A DNA stretch of 64,000 nucleotides, from NCBI GenBank assembly GCA_003260075.1, contig QLIY01000513.1:50773-114772 (forward strand), in the 5' to 3' direction. Positions 11,622 through 23,673 of the stretch are shown piece by piece. Below the pieces are notes generated by a model that was given only the letters and a program-made list of their open reading frames with translations, did no database searches and had not been told where the DNA came from. The stretch is from Phallusia mammillata (Eukaryota; Chordata; Ascidiacea; Phlebobranchia; Ascidiidae). The position numbers and the translations under genes were made by a program. The first letter of the stretch is position 1. Each line of letters opens with the position of its first letter.

Positions 11622-14600
11622 CTGTTGCCTTGCCATGATGATAGTTTCCAATGTAGTAAGTCTGTTTAACACACTATGCATGTCTCGTTGAAGTTGGAGC
11701 AGTACGACAGCAATTCTTTCTTCAATCTGCAAGAAATCAAGTTTGCACATTATGTGGTGACTTTAGGGCATTTTTTTAGTTTAAATGGCCCGTGGGTGAA
11801 CTGTTGGTTTAACCCAAATTGACTGGGACCAACTTTAAATAGGTATCTATTACATATCTAAATTTCAAAAAGCTTGGACCACTCTTTCGTGACCAAACAG
11901 AAAAAAAAAATCTTAGACGGTAAACAAGAAAAGGGAAAAGAATATATTGCCTACATTTGATTTACTTCTATTACTTTCACAACAAAACAACAAAATTTGG
12001 TCTCAGGGGGGGGGGCAAATTTCAAAAAGCTTGGACCACTCTTTCGTGACCAAACAGAAAAAAATAATAATCTTAGACGGTAAACAAGAAAAGGGAAAAG
12101 AATATATTGCCTACATGTGATTTACTTCTATTACTTTCACAACAAAACAACAAAATTTGGTCTCAGGTCAAGTAATTTTTAAAGGATTTTACTCAAGTGA
12201 AGCCCTAATACTCAAGTCAAGTCATTTTTAAGGATTTTACTTGTATTTTTAAACTATGACTCAAATTGAATAAACATACAACACTAAACCAAAACAATTA
12301 CCTCAGCGTGCTTGTCGCCATGGTTACGCCATGGTTCATCGCTCCCACCAGCCCCACCTGGGGGGGGGGATATTTATACACTATGACTCAAATTGAATAA
12401 ACATAGAACACTAAACCAAAACAATTACCTCAGCGTGTTTGTCGCCATGGTTACGCCATGGTTCATCGCTCCCACCAGCCCCACCTTGGAGGGGTAATCG
12501 TGATGGGGTGTCATGAATTTGAGGGTAAGTTGACTCGCTTGGGGTTGACGTTGTACCTGTAACACCAAAAATTGTGTAAAACTTGTTCATGTAAATTTAG
12601 AACATTTAGAACCTGAGTACTCAGTACCGTGGGTCACTGTTTTTTATGCTTGGTGCTCGGAGCATTTGCACAAACCGACCAGAGCATTAAATTTGCATAA
12701 TATAGTGCTGCTAATATATGTAACTAGTGTTCGAAAGGGTATCCAAGAACAAAAATGACTGTCGTTATAAATGCGTTAGATTGTGGAAAACATGTACGTC
12801 TAGGGCCTGTGCAACTTAATACACCGCTGGTGATGTAAAGGACCTTGCAAAGCTAAAATCAGCATAGAATTGGGAATGTTTGTGACGGCACAATGCACCA
12901 AGCGTGCTCGGTCGAGCATCAAGTATTAATTTGAGATGCTCAGTGCTTGACCAAACAGAACATTTGCAGTTTTGGCCCTACCACTTTCCATATAAATGTC
13001 TATTGACCATCTATTTTACCTTCAGTATGTGTTGATTTTAACCGATCTACTCCTCTAGCACCTCTTTCTCCGCCATCCATTAAAGGTTGGCTGAAATATT
13101 TAAATACAATTTAAACCTTTTGCGCAATAGAGTGGCTGTTAGATATATTACAAGCAGTAGTGGGATTCAGACGATTCTATAGAACAGTCTCACAAAATTT
13201 TATTTTATGGTTACTGTCAATGGACTTTTTGTAACAGAACTGACTGAAAAATATGACTTTTGTGATAGAACCGTCAGACAAAAAATTAGAATCCTGCCAC
13301 TGAATACAAGTGATACACTGATTGAGCTATACTAGCTTCAGCCTAAATCAAATACAGTACACATTGGTTAATACAGATCTAAGTGTAATTTCGACAAAAC
13401 TTGAGGTACAAATGATTTGTTATGTGGTAAGGCCCGAACTAATCGACATTGGTTAATCCGGATCTTCGCCTAATCCAGACAAAACTTGGGGTACAAATGA
13501 TTTGTAATGTATTTGAACTAATTGACATCGGTTAATCCGGATCTTCGCCTAATCCAGAAAAAACAAAATAATAGAGCCTACCTTTCATCAAATCGCAAAA
13601 GCTGTTCCACAGCAGACACATTTCCATCTAAAACAAAAAAGCATTTTATGCTTTTTCGGTTTTTGTAATATATGTTCTCCAATCAGACAATATATAGGGA
13701 AGTAATTATATACAGTTGCATGAACAAATTGCTGGGTAAAAAACAATTTTTTTGTTTAAAAAAAAAAAAATTTTTTTTCTATATATTTCCTATTTATATT
13801 TCCATGTCCTTTTCATCAATTTAGAATATACACCATTTGACCAACTAACGCGATTGTTTTTACAAGCAAAAATAAAAGGGAATTGGTTATATACAGTATA
13901 AAATAGTCCGACTATTTTTAGATTCTTTAAAACAAATTAGTAGAAAGCATCAACGTAAACTTGGTTCTATTTCTATTTTTTACATCATTATCTTGAAGAA
14001 ATACTCCTAATTCTCTGAGAATTTAATCTTGCTCTGACCTCGATATTGCTGTCCTAAGCCAGTTTTAAAAAAGGTACCCAGATGGTATCACAAAACCCGG
14101 ACAGTAAGGAAGGAAATAAAAAGATTTTGAAGCAAGTACTGATACTTGTACTAAGTATCATGTGTATATCCCTTCGATACAGAGTACCGACTATGAGTAC
14201 TTAAATATAGTGTTGGACTTAGTTGTACATCACTGGCTAATTTATCTGCCATCGCAGAGTACATGTGCGCACACTGACATGCCGAAGCATGTAGAAAATT
14301 GTGATTTCCACATGATAGCGAAAACAATATACGTAACCTGGCAGAACTTTTTTCTAATTTTGTGCTGTCCGAAGCAAATATTGTAAACTGGCCTTCGGTA
14401 TTGAACGCTGGAGTTGAAAACTGAGGCAAATATTTTGATTAGTGATGGGACGATACCAGGTTTTGAAGCGAGTACCAATACCAAGTACGAGTACCACATG
14501 TATATACCTTCGATACCGAGTACAGAGTACATGTGTAGTGTTGTACTTAGTTGTATATCACTGGCTTATCTATCTGCCATGGTCGGGGTACAGGCATGCA

Positions 14601-17600
14601 CACACACACATGCCGAAAAATGTAATCTCCATGTGATAGCGAAAGGGGGGGGGGATACGATTACAGAGTACTTAAGTGTAGTGTTGTACTTGTTGTATAT
14701 CACTGGCTAATTTATCTGAAATAAATTACAGGCGTGCACACACACATGCCGAAAAATGTATCTCCATGTGATAGCGAAAAAAGATATACGTAAACTGGCA
14801 GAACTTTTTTCCAATTTTGTGCTGTCCGAAGCAGATATTGGCATGAAGTTGCCCGTATGGTGTAAATCTGCCTTTGGTACTCGCATGTTGGTATCGAAAA
14901 CTGAGACAAAATATTTCGATACTGAACGAGTATCGATACCACTGAAATCGTTCGATACCATCGATACCGAGTACCGGGTACTCATCCCATCACTAATTTT
15001 GATACCAAGTATGAGTTTCGGTACCACTAAAATCATTCGATACCATCGATACAGAGTACTGGGTACTCAGCCCATCAACAGAAAGGCACTATAAAACCTT
15101 TTAAAATGTATCGTATTTTCACCTTTGCTGGGAGTTCCATTTAAACTTTCAGTACTCAGGGACGAAGCCTCAGAATGGCTCAAAGAATAATTTTTCGTTA
15201 CGACCGCAACATCAGTGGAAGTGTCACAAAATTCATCATCACTTTCACTACGTACTTCCACTTCTTGTTGAACGCGGTCATCCGCAATGATGACATCATC
15301 AGCGGTGATGTCATCATCTGCTTCAACATGATTGTGACCTGACTCAGAAAATTATTTTCATTAACATGTTTCCTGTGACTAAAATTTCATGACATGATTC
15401 ATGTAGTTAAGGAATTTTAGGCGTTGTGCATAATTTTGCTGTTTTGTTTGCCAATAGATTTGTTATTTTTTGTTTGTGGTAGTTTTGTAGATTTTTTCAA
15501 CCAAAATTGAGTTTTATATTTGCAATTATGTGACTATGCCTCCTGTATTTCATCCCAAACCTATTGCCATCACAGTCTTTATTCCAATTTTTAAATGAAA
15601 AATAGATGAATCAAAATAAAAAATCATTGAAAATAATTTGCAATGTACCAACCAACAAAGTATGAAACTCCCTGGTCATGTACTTTAGTAATTATAGCAG
15701 TTTGTAAAATTTCACTTTTTTGGGGCCTGTGGGTGAACCACTGGGTCATTCAGGGTCAAACTACTGGAGGATTAACTTTGGATAACTACCTAACATGTGT
15801 GTAAATTTGAACAAGTTTAAAGCACTCTTTCTTGACCAAATGCAAACCAGACCAGAATTGGACAGAAAGAAAAAAAAAAAAAAAACGAACAAAAACAATA
15901 TGTATCGGGGGGGGGGTTGGTAAGAGGGACCTTCAATTAACTTGTGTAGGCCAATGTTTTAGGTGATATATATTACAGTTAAATGGAAAATTCATTTTTA
16001 GTGAACATAAACAATGGATCCAGGCTTTCAAAATTGTTTTATAAAAAGTCAAGCTATGACAACATTTAACATGCTTTGAGTCATTCAAAATAAGAATTTA
16101 AAAAGCCTATGGTGCAATAGACTGCACAGCAATTCTACTGTTAACAAAGACGATTGCATTATCCTCTATCCCGAACTGTACACCAGATATTTTATTCAGT
16201 CTTTTTTATTCCCTTTCGTTTTTACAAAAGGGGGGGGGGAACAGCAATTCTACTGTTAACAAAGACGATTTCATTATCCTCTATCCCGAACTGTATACCA
16301 GATATTTTATTCAGTCTTTTTTATTCCCTTTCGTTTTTACAAAAATCTATACCTTGTTTCTTGCCGATTTTAAAATTTTAAGGGTAAATTTATTCATTAA
16401 ACTTTTTCCAATTTATTTAACACTCGGAAAAATGATTTCTAAATCTATAGCTTTTATCGGCAGAAAAGTGAATCAACAATAGTAGATGTATATTATAGTT
16501 TATGTTAGTATAAACTTTTGTCAACAAATATAAGCATGCTTATCACCTGGTTGGCCTGGGGGGGGGGAGTTTATGTTAGTTATAATGTTGGCAATAAACT
16601 TTTGTCAACAAATATAAGCATGCTTATCACCTGGTTGGCCTTCGAATAGTTTACGCAAACCAAAGTTTGCCAACAACTGTTTTGATAGTACAGTCCAAAG
16701 TACAGTGTTTTTTATAGAATTTAATATCAGACTAGAACATACCATTGCTCTGCACATGATTTCCATTGACTTTGGGAATAGGTGTTTCATCATTTTCTTT
16801 GTCTCCGGCATTACCTAAAAAATCGCAAAACAGTAAGAATATAATAAATGTTTATATTGGGGAAAATAAGAGGCATGCCAAAAAACAATAAGGCAAGTAG
16901 ATTTGCAATACACAGAATAGGCTTAAGATTTTTCTCTATGTATACATACATATATCACACATATGTGATATAGCTATATACTTGTCAACATAAAAAGTTT
17001 TTAATTTCGTTTTTAACAAATTCGCAAGCATTCCCACCGAAAAAATATTGCCCTTTTTGCCAAATATAGACAGTTTAAAAGCTGGGGCTGTATGGTAAAA
17101 AACACAGCAATCAATACATATATATACAATATGATGTATGGTTAGCCATTGCTTTGGTAACTACTTTTGATTATCATTTTTGTTTGGTTCATGGTGCACA
17201 ACCTGCCCGAAATAAGGACAACCGAAAAACTAATTTTTATATGAATTGAAACTAACGCTTTTGAGACATGACACGTAACCAGAATCAATCTGTTTTATAG
17301 CAACTCCTAGTTTGAAAAAAAATACTTCATACATCTCACAACAGCTAAGGTATAAAGGTTTACTTTTACTTGTAGCAGGGACTTGACTTGTAATTGTTGA
17401 AAACAAGACAAAATAAGGACATTAGTCAAACAAGGACATTTCTTAGGACAATAAATTCTTGTAAGACACATCCTTTAAAAAAAGGACAAATCTTAGAAAT
17501 AAGGAGAGTATGGCAATCCAGGATATAGGGCTTTTGGACTCGTTTGAAATGGCTATTATGATGTTTTGTTTTGTTACAAGCCTTACTAGTCCAGCTGCTA

Positions 17601-20600
17601 GACTTCTTATTTGGGTCAGTGGCAAAATAAAAAAGGCTGTTTTGTAACAGGCAATACAGAAAAAGGTCATTATTTTAATACAAACCTGCAGCAAGGCGTT
17701 TTAATTTTTCAACGTCTTGGTTTTTAACGTCAACAACTTCATAGAAGTTTCCAAGGGTTTGAATAAAATTTGCCGATTTGTCACTCGCTGGTAGCACTTC
17801 GATGATCTAAATAAAGAAATCATAATATAACGCTCCAAAACATGCGATAAGTCAAACATTGTGGAAGCTATGAGTTAATTTTTAAGCAGATACTTTGTTT
17901 ACACAATTTTGCACAACTGCAAACACAATTTCCTAAATGTGGCATGGACATTCTTTGTGGTATCAGTATGAATTTTGCAACAACTTAAACAGTACGCTTA
18001 ACACTTAAAGGGGTATACACACTTTTCCTAATTATGGCGCGGTTTCTAACATTTTTTGTGTGTACAAAAATTGGAAAATGAACCTAAATTAGAACCTTAT
18101 GCATAAAATACAGCTAAATACAGCTAATTACAGCATGAAAATTGGCCTAAACTGTAAGTCCCCGCATTGCCATTAACATAATGGTATATATATATAATTG
18201 TTTTACCATGCTGCACATTTTTTGATGTAATATAACAAAAGGGGGGGGGGTGCATTGCCATTAACATAATGGTATAATTGTTTTACCATGCTGCACATTT
18301 TTTGATGTAATATAACAAAATATATATATGTTTACTACCTATATTACTACTTTTTGTCCTAAATTATTAAAAAGACCCAAAAAATATTCTTGTGGCATTT
18401 AATCCAGTGGTTCCCAACCAGTGAGGAATTTTAAAGCTTTACGAGATGAATTTACTTTTAATTTTTACATGTGGTTGGTAAATAGACACTTCAGCTCTGG
18501 GTATATGACCTGTGAAGTTGATAAAAGACCCAATTTTTAATAATCTTTATATGGTTTAGCATCTACTAGGTAGTACATTAGGGAGGAATAAAAATGTTTT
18601 TAATAGTAAAGGGAGGAATTCAAAGTTGTTTCAAAAAAATATAATCACTGCAAAAAACAACAACAATCTATAACATGCAAAACTTCACAACTAACAAGCA
18701 AGTTATGTAAATTATACAACACTGTTTTCACACTAAATTCAAAAAGCTGTAATTTAAACAGAATAAGGAATAGTTGAAAAATTGAATAGTGTAATTATTA
18801 AATATGGACAAACAGTCAATGTGAAAACCAAGATTTTTCTCAAAAAAAATAAAAACATAATATATATATTTATATCTACTTAAATATTTTGTTTTTAATC
18901 TGGCTTTATAAATGGACTTTTATGTTCTCACAGATAAATTCTACATTTTTTGCTAAAAAATTCTATGTTATTTTAAAGTAGATTTACCTCCATAAAGGGC
19001 ATTGCTGTTAATATTCATGTTTTTACATAAGCATTTCTTATTTATTATGAGGTACTGACAAAAATTGTGCAATAATTTTCCCTTAAAAAAATTATTCAGA
19101 TTTGAAATTATTGCATTCGCGGTACCATAATCAAGCATGCAGACTTAAGTAGTATTAACATTCATTGTAATCACATATAAGCATGGATTAGTCTAAATAC
19201 AGCATGATTATTGCCAAATATAATCACAAAATCTACTGACTTGGTCATCTGGTATTCGCGGTGTGTCTTGCATTACCTGACATTATGATATGCAGTTTAA
19301 GTACCAGATTTAAAATGGCATAACATTTTATGTACATATGTAAACTACAGACAGTGCACACTGTTTTGACTTATAAAGTCTTATCAGTGCAGCTGGTGAC
19401 AAGACATTAGCTGAATGGGCTAGTGTAGCCACCTTACAGCACTCACGTTTGTTGGGAGTAACAGGTTTAAAAGCCATGCCAGCACCATGGTTGCTTGTCA
19501 TGATGCTTTTATATTATTTATAGTGATGGGACGATACCAGGTTTTGAAGCGAGTACCGATACCGAGTACGAGTACCACATGTATATACCTTCGATACCGA
19601 GTACGATTACCGAGTACTTAAGTGTAGTGTTGTACTTAGTTGTATATCACTGGCTAATATATCTGCCATGGTCGGGGTACAGGCGTGCACACACACATGC
19701 CGAAAATTGTAATCTCCACGTGACAGCGAAAAAGATATACGTAAACTGGCAAAACTTTTTTCCACTTTTGTGCTGTCCGAAGCAAATATTGGCATAAAGT
19801 TGCCCGTATTCTTATGGTGTAACTCAGCCTTTGGTACTCGCAGGTTGGTATCGAAAACTGAGACAAAATATTTGATACCGAACGAGTATCGATACCACTG
19901 AAATCGTTCGATACCATCGATACCGAGTACTGGGTACTCGTTCCATCACTAATTATTTACATGAATATGCAAATGACCACATGAGAAATGAACTTACTTT
20001 GGTTAACTCCTTAACATAGTTGTCCATGGCTGTTTCTTGAGTCATGTTACCAAGTTTATTCCATGCATCCCATTTCGCCTTGTTAATAACATCGAAAGAC
20101 CAAGGCTTCGGTTTATTGCATGGGCCCTCAGTTGCTTGTTTGTAGTAAGCATAGAACATAAGTAACATGTTCGGTGCTGGTCTGTATGGACCTACACAAG
20201 CATTGAAATAAAAACTGTTTGTGAAATGATGTCATTGTAATGCTGCTGCAACTACGCATAACATAATAATCAAATGCTTTTGTTAGATGAATTGTAATAT
20301 GTTTTTTTACCCAAATTCAAAGAATAAAAAATCAAGAAAAAGAAAAAAATCTAAAGCTGTTGTTCTTTAACATAATATTCTGTTTTCCGCATAGTTTAGG
20401 TAAAAACTGTCTGCAGAGTATAGGAACTGCAAACACAATTTTTTGTTAACCTATAGAGCAGTGGTTTCTCAAAGTATGGGTAGCACTGGGAATGATAGGA
20501 GGTTCATCATACGAAACTGAACTTAGCGTTTAAGGATGATACCTATTCATAAAAAAATACATTTTTGTTGTTTGAGTCTTGGGTCGCAAGATGTTCATAA

Positions 20601-21177
20601 AGCTCAGATTTGGGTCGCGGTCAAAAAAGTTTGAGAACCACTGCTATGGAGGCTGGCCATGTGCCCATGTGCCTGACCTGTAAGTTTATGGGTAAGACCA
20701 ATTTCAGCAGGCGTAAAGCAAGTACAAGAGGTTAAGGCAGGACAATTAAATTGACTCTGTGCGAAATTTTCGCTTGCACCCACCAAAAATGGGATGCAAA
20801 ATTTTAAGCAATTCTGCTACAAACCAGCATAACTTAAATCAAATAGGTTAAACTAAATAAAGGTTAACAAGTGCAAAATTAAACACAAAACAATCACATT
20901 CAGGCATTATTCAACATATTTGAGATAATACAAAACAAACGTTATAAACCACACAAAACAAAATTATAGAAGAAAAGGCTCTACAGTGTATGTTTCTATT
21001 TTAGAACACTCTCGTTTAGTCCATAATTGACTGAAAAAGCGACTAATAAAAAGTAAAAGTCTTTTTTTAAATGAACTTTTCTTTAAAAACTTTATCTAGG
21101 TATTTTAACTTACCATCTTTGGGTAAACTTTGTATTACATCCAATGCAGCTTTAAATTTCGTCTGAACATCCGCCAT
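11622..21177 (-). CDS. ACBD5: ACBD5-like acyl-CoA-binding domain protein (C-terminal anchor exon not found)
   Basis: On the minus strand nine exons join in frame: 21177-21114 (start ATG), 20191-19998, 17806-17686, 16814-16743, 15338-15123, 13627-13582, 13090-13020, 12556-12429 and 11726-11622, giving 339 codons. Residues 1 to about 86 are the acyl-CoA-binding fold (FKAALDVIQSLPKDGPYRP, then YYKQATEG and KWDAWNKLG). Next comes an IIEVLP segment shared with vertebrate ACBD5/ACBD4, an acidic tract ending in a FFAT-like core around residues 186-192 (EFCDTST), a low-complexity linker, and a C-terminal coiled coil (RIAVVLLQLQRDMHSVLNRL) that matches ACBD5 well. In vertebrates ACBD5 is a peroxisomal tail-anchored protein that binds very-long-chain acyl-CoA and tethers peroxisomes to the ER through VAP. 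The expected terminal membrane helix was not seen below 11.6 kb and may lie in a gap or a diverged exon. Exon 8 is partly duplicated across a G-run (12299-12360). Confidence 0.88.
13155..13302. mobile_element. hAT-type MITE (CAGTGGTGGGATTC family)
   Basis: Ends CAGTAGTGGGATTC and GAATCCTGCCACTG, with near-identical eight-base flanks ATTACAAG / AATACAAG. The body has GGTTACTGTCAATGGACTTT. It lies in an ACBD5 intron. Confidence 0.8.
14120..15080. mobile_element. Older GATACC-family element interrupted by a younger copy
   Basis: The left part (about 14120-14431) and the right part (about 15004-15080, ending GGTACTCAGCCCATCA) resemble the two ends of the family and flank the younger element. The ends are degenerate. 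Confidence 0.6.
14440..14995. mobile_element. hAT-type element with GATACC/GAGTACC-rich interior
   Basis: Ends TAGTGATGGGACGATACC and GGTACTCATCCCATCACTA are inverted repeats. The perfect eight-base duplication ATTTTGAT flanks it (14432-14439 and 14996-15003). It sits inside an older copy of the same family (about 14120-15080). A G-run at 14645 splits partially duplicated sequence. Confidence 0.85.
17190..17525. repeat. Second copy of the AAATAAGGAC element
   Basis: It begins near AACCTGCCCGAAATAAGGAC and ends GAGAGTATGGCAATCCAGG, sharing AAGGACAAATCTTAGAAATA with 7330-7763. Flanking duplication not resolved. Confidence 0.55.
17807..19340. other. ACBD5 intron, AT-rich
   Basis: No exon or RNA gene recognised. 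A duplicated segment flanks a G-run at 18241-18250 (TTGCCATTAACATAATGGTA on both sides). Confidence 0.5.
19340..19495 (-). repeat. MITE copy
   Basis: CAGACAGTGCACACTGTTTT, then CAGTGCAGCTGGTGACAAGAC, GGCTAGTGTAGCCACC and GTTGGGAGTAACAGG identify the same MITE family in reverse orientation, within an ACBD5 intron. Confidence 0.7.
19521..19951. mobile_element. hAT-type element, second intact copy of the GATACC family
   Basis: Ends TAGTGATGGGACGATACC and GGTACTCGTTCCATCACTA, with the perfect target duplication ATTATTTA (19513-19520 and 19952-19959). It lies in the ACBD5 intron just downstream of exon 2. Confidence 0.88.
20459..20643. mobile_element. hAT-type MITE
   Basis: Ends CAGTGGTTTCTCAAAGTATG and AAGTTTGAGAACCACTG, with flanks CTATAGAG / CTATGGAG. 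It is in the first ACBD5 intron. Confidence 0.82.
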
Positions 21178-21947
21178 TTTGATCAATGGTCGTTAAATTG
21201 TCATTTAACAATGGTTGTTCATTGCAGAAAATCGCAATATTGCAAAATTTCACTTTCAGCTCAATTAGTGTTACGAGTATAGAAATCATAAATATAATAT
21301 TTATTTTTTGCCTTTCCAAAGGACCAAACAATATTCATTTCTTATAAGTCGAAACAGAACTGTCTGCTGCAGATAATCATTTATTGCCTTAATGCTTTTA
21401 CATGATTAATTCAGTTTTTTAAACAAACACTTGTTGGGGTTTAAAGTGCCATTAAAGTTTATTATTTTTGTTGTTTATAATGTCAAGTAATAGGACAAAT
21501 TGTTATATAAGTATGATTTTAAACTTTCTAATATTAAAAGCGCCAAGCTCACTTCTTTGTCACCTCCAACATATTCTTCATCTCCTTTATAGAAAGTTAT
21601 TTACAGATCATGGCCATTTGTTTCACTGGGCAGAGAATAAAATGGCCATTTGTTTCACTGGAGCAAAATTAACTCAAATCAACGGGAATTAAATTTAAAG
21701 ATTAATATGTTGATTTTATTTTAGAAAATCTTGGTTTTACACCTGTTGTAAAAACAATGCCACATAATGTGACGTTTTATTTGCACATGAGCAACTTTGT
21801 TGCATTATTACTGTGACGTAATAATGTCTATTATGGGCGAACATTGTTTTTGGAATAAAATTGTTCACAGACTTGGAGAAGTTTAGTTTATTTGCTGTAC
21901 ATCGTGGCAGAATAAAGTGCTTTTAATGCTGCCTTTTATTGTTGTAT

Positions 21948-22023
21948 ATGACAATTTTGGAGACAACCAATGTTAAAATTAATGCCGACTTGTACAAGCA
22001 AACTGAGTATCCTGTATTTGTCG
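21948..22023 (+). CDS. RPA3: Probable first exon of replication protein A 14 kDa subunit
   Basis: An ATG-initiated exon of 25 codons plus one base ends at a good donor (GGTAAGTG). The peptide NVKINADLYKQTEYPVFVG follows the start of RPA3 in spacing and key residues: an INA motif, a Gln, then PV-FVG, the first strand of the small OB fold. RPA3 is the small subunit of the trimeric single-strand DNA-binding complex RPA in the nucleus. Later exons were not found; a 56-base G-run starts 390 bases downstream and may hide them. The ACBD5 start codon lies about 770 bases away in divergent orientation. The call rests on about 20 residues, so it is tentative. Confidence 0.45.
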
Positions 22024-22412
22024 GTAAGTGTTTAATTTAGACTTATAGTTCAAGATTATTTTAGGGTTCATTTGTACGACTTACAGGGCTTGTTTTTTTC
22101 AGCAGTCTGCATTGACTGTTTTATCCGTAGTGCTTATATTCTAATGCAATAAACAAATGTTCTGTTACTGACCCGTGTAGCAAAATACTTATTCAGTTGG
22201 TTATTGCTACTTTTTGTCAATTGATGGCCTGTATCAATTTAATAGTTCGAAAAAATCGGACAATTTAAGCGTTTTTGTTTTCATACCCGATGCATCATTT
22301 TCATTTTTGACATAAAATGGCGCCTATACGGCTCTATCACGTATAACGATGGGTTGGACAACTAGTATTTTATGCAGATTTGATACCAACAAGAGCCAAC
22401 TTGTTTAGGATA

Positions 22413-22468
<56 letters not shown>
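22413..22468. other. Gap-like G-run (56 bases)
   Basis: Separates the putative RPA3 first exon from the unrecognised open frame; exons are probably missing here. Confidence 0.75.
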
Positions 22469-22469
<1 letters not shown>

Positions 22470-22812
22470 GATCTGTTACAATTGTATTTGTTTGCAACTA
22501 TGTGCGGAGAATCCCTGTGGTTTTTGCCCAATCTTGACAATTCATAAAGATATAAAGTGCGAAATTCCTACAAAAATGGGCCATATTGCAAAAAAGAAAC
22601 CCACATATCAATCAAAACAAACGTTTTTGAAAGTAATGGAAAAGTGTCTGCAATGTACGGTCAAAATTCTTTTGGAGTCAAATAACGCCATGCAGATGAT
22701 GGACAAAACCCAAATTAATCAAAAGGGGATTGAACCGGTTGAAAAACCGCAAGCCAAATATATTGTTTCAAAAACAAGTAATCCTGTTTACAAACCACAG
22801 CCTGTGAAATAG
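22469..22812 (+). CDS. Unrecognised Cys-containing open frame after an assembly gap (5' end missing)
   Basis: The frame is open from the end of the G-run to a TAG at 22810-22812, about 113 residues. The N-terminal part is cysteine-rich (CYNCICLQLC, then CGFC), reminiscent of a metal-binding cluster, and the rest is Lys/Gln-rich with KCLQCTVKILLE and a basic end. The true start must be in or before the gap. It does not continue the RPA3 fold predicted upstream, so it may be a separate gene or a terminal exon. I do not recognise the family. Confidence 0.35.
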
Positions 22813-23111
22813 TTCAATCTATTAGCCATAATTTGGTAAACTTGAAATGCCATTCGTATTCAAATATCACATCCTATGTACGTGCCTTTTGTTTTAGTGA
22901 AACCGTGCGAACAGAGTTTAAAGAAAGGTCGTAAAATTCCAGCCTATTTATAATTGTATAGATAGGATATGGTAATCTGTGAATAAAATTAGCATTCGCG
23001 GTATAAAAGCCAATAATGCCTTCGTAAAATTTCGAGTTGTAATGTTGAGTTATTCTGCTGTGAGATAGAAACATAGCAACTGGATAGGTTATTTTCCAAA
23101 ATATGTATAGG

Positions 23112-23288
23112 CAGTGGTGGGATTCAGCCGGATTGCACCGACTCTATAGAACCGTCTTCCGAAATTTTGTGAGACCAGCGAACCGGTTAGCATTACCAGT
23201 CACTGTCAATGGACTTTTTGTAACAGAACTGGCTGAAAAATATGACTTTTCAAGAAACGGCTCACAAAAAATTCGAATCCCACCACTG
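23112..23288. mobile_element. hAT-type MITE (CAGTGGTGGGATTC family)
   Basis: Ends CAGTGGTGGGATTCAGCCGG and GAATCCCACCACTG, with flanks TGTATAGG / TATATAGG. It shares CACTGTCAATGGACTTTTTG with the copy at 13155-13302. Confidence 0.85.
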
Positions 23289-23673
23289 TATATAGGTTGA
23301 TATGTTGGTTAATGTCTTGGCAAGACAGATGAAGTTTAAAATCTTCCATTTGACGTTAGGCAATTAGAACGCAATGCTGGTTCTTAATTGAAAAAAAAAG
23401 TTTTTACTAAGGCGTTGAGTACAGGTTTTTTTAAGGTTTGGTTTGGGTGACCGCTATGTAGTTTTAAGAGACCGCAAGTGTTTCATTTAAATACCAAAAA
23501 CTGTAGTTGTAGTTGCAAGTCCAAATTTTGGGAAACCGCTGGAGAAATTTGGGGGACCGCAAAGTTAACATGTCATCGAGTTTGATTTGAATAAAATTAG
23601 TCCAGAAAAACTTGTTTCCTCCCAAATCATCAGTGAATAAAATATTGTTTGGTACATCAAGGCGATATACTGT

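Noticed and set aside
14162-15094. Overlapping open frames of 60-110 codons on both strands
   Set aside because: They lie within the GATACC-rich hAT elements and encode low-complexity repeats.
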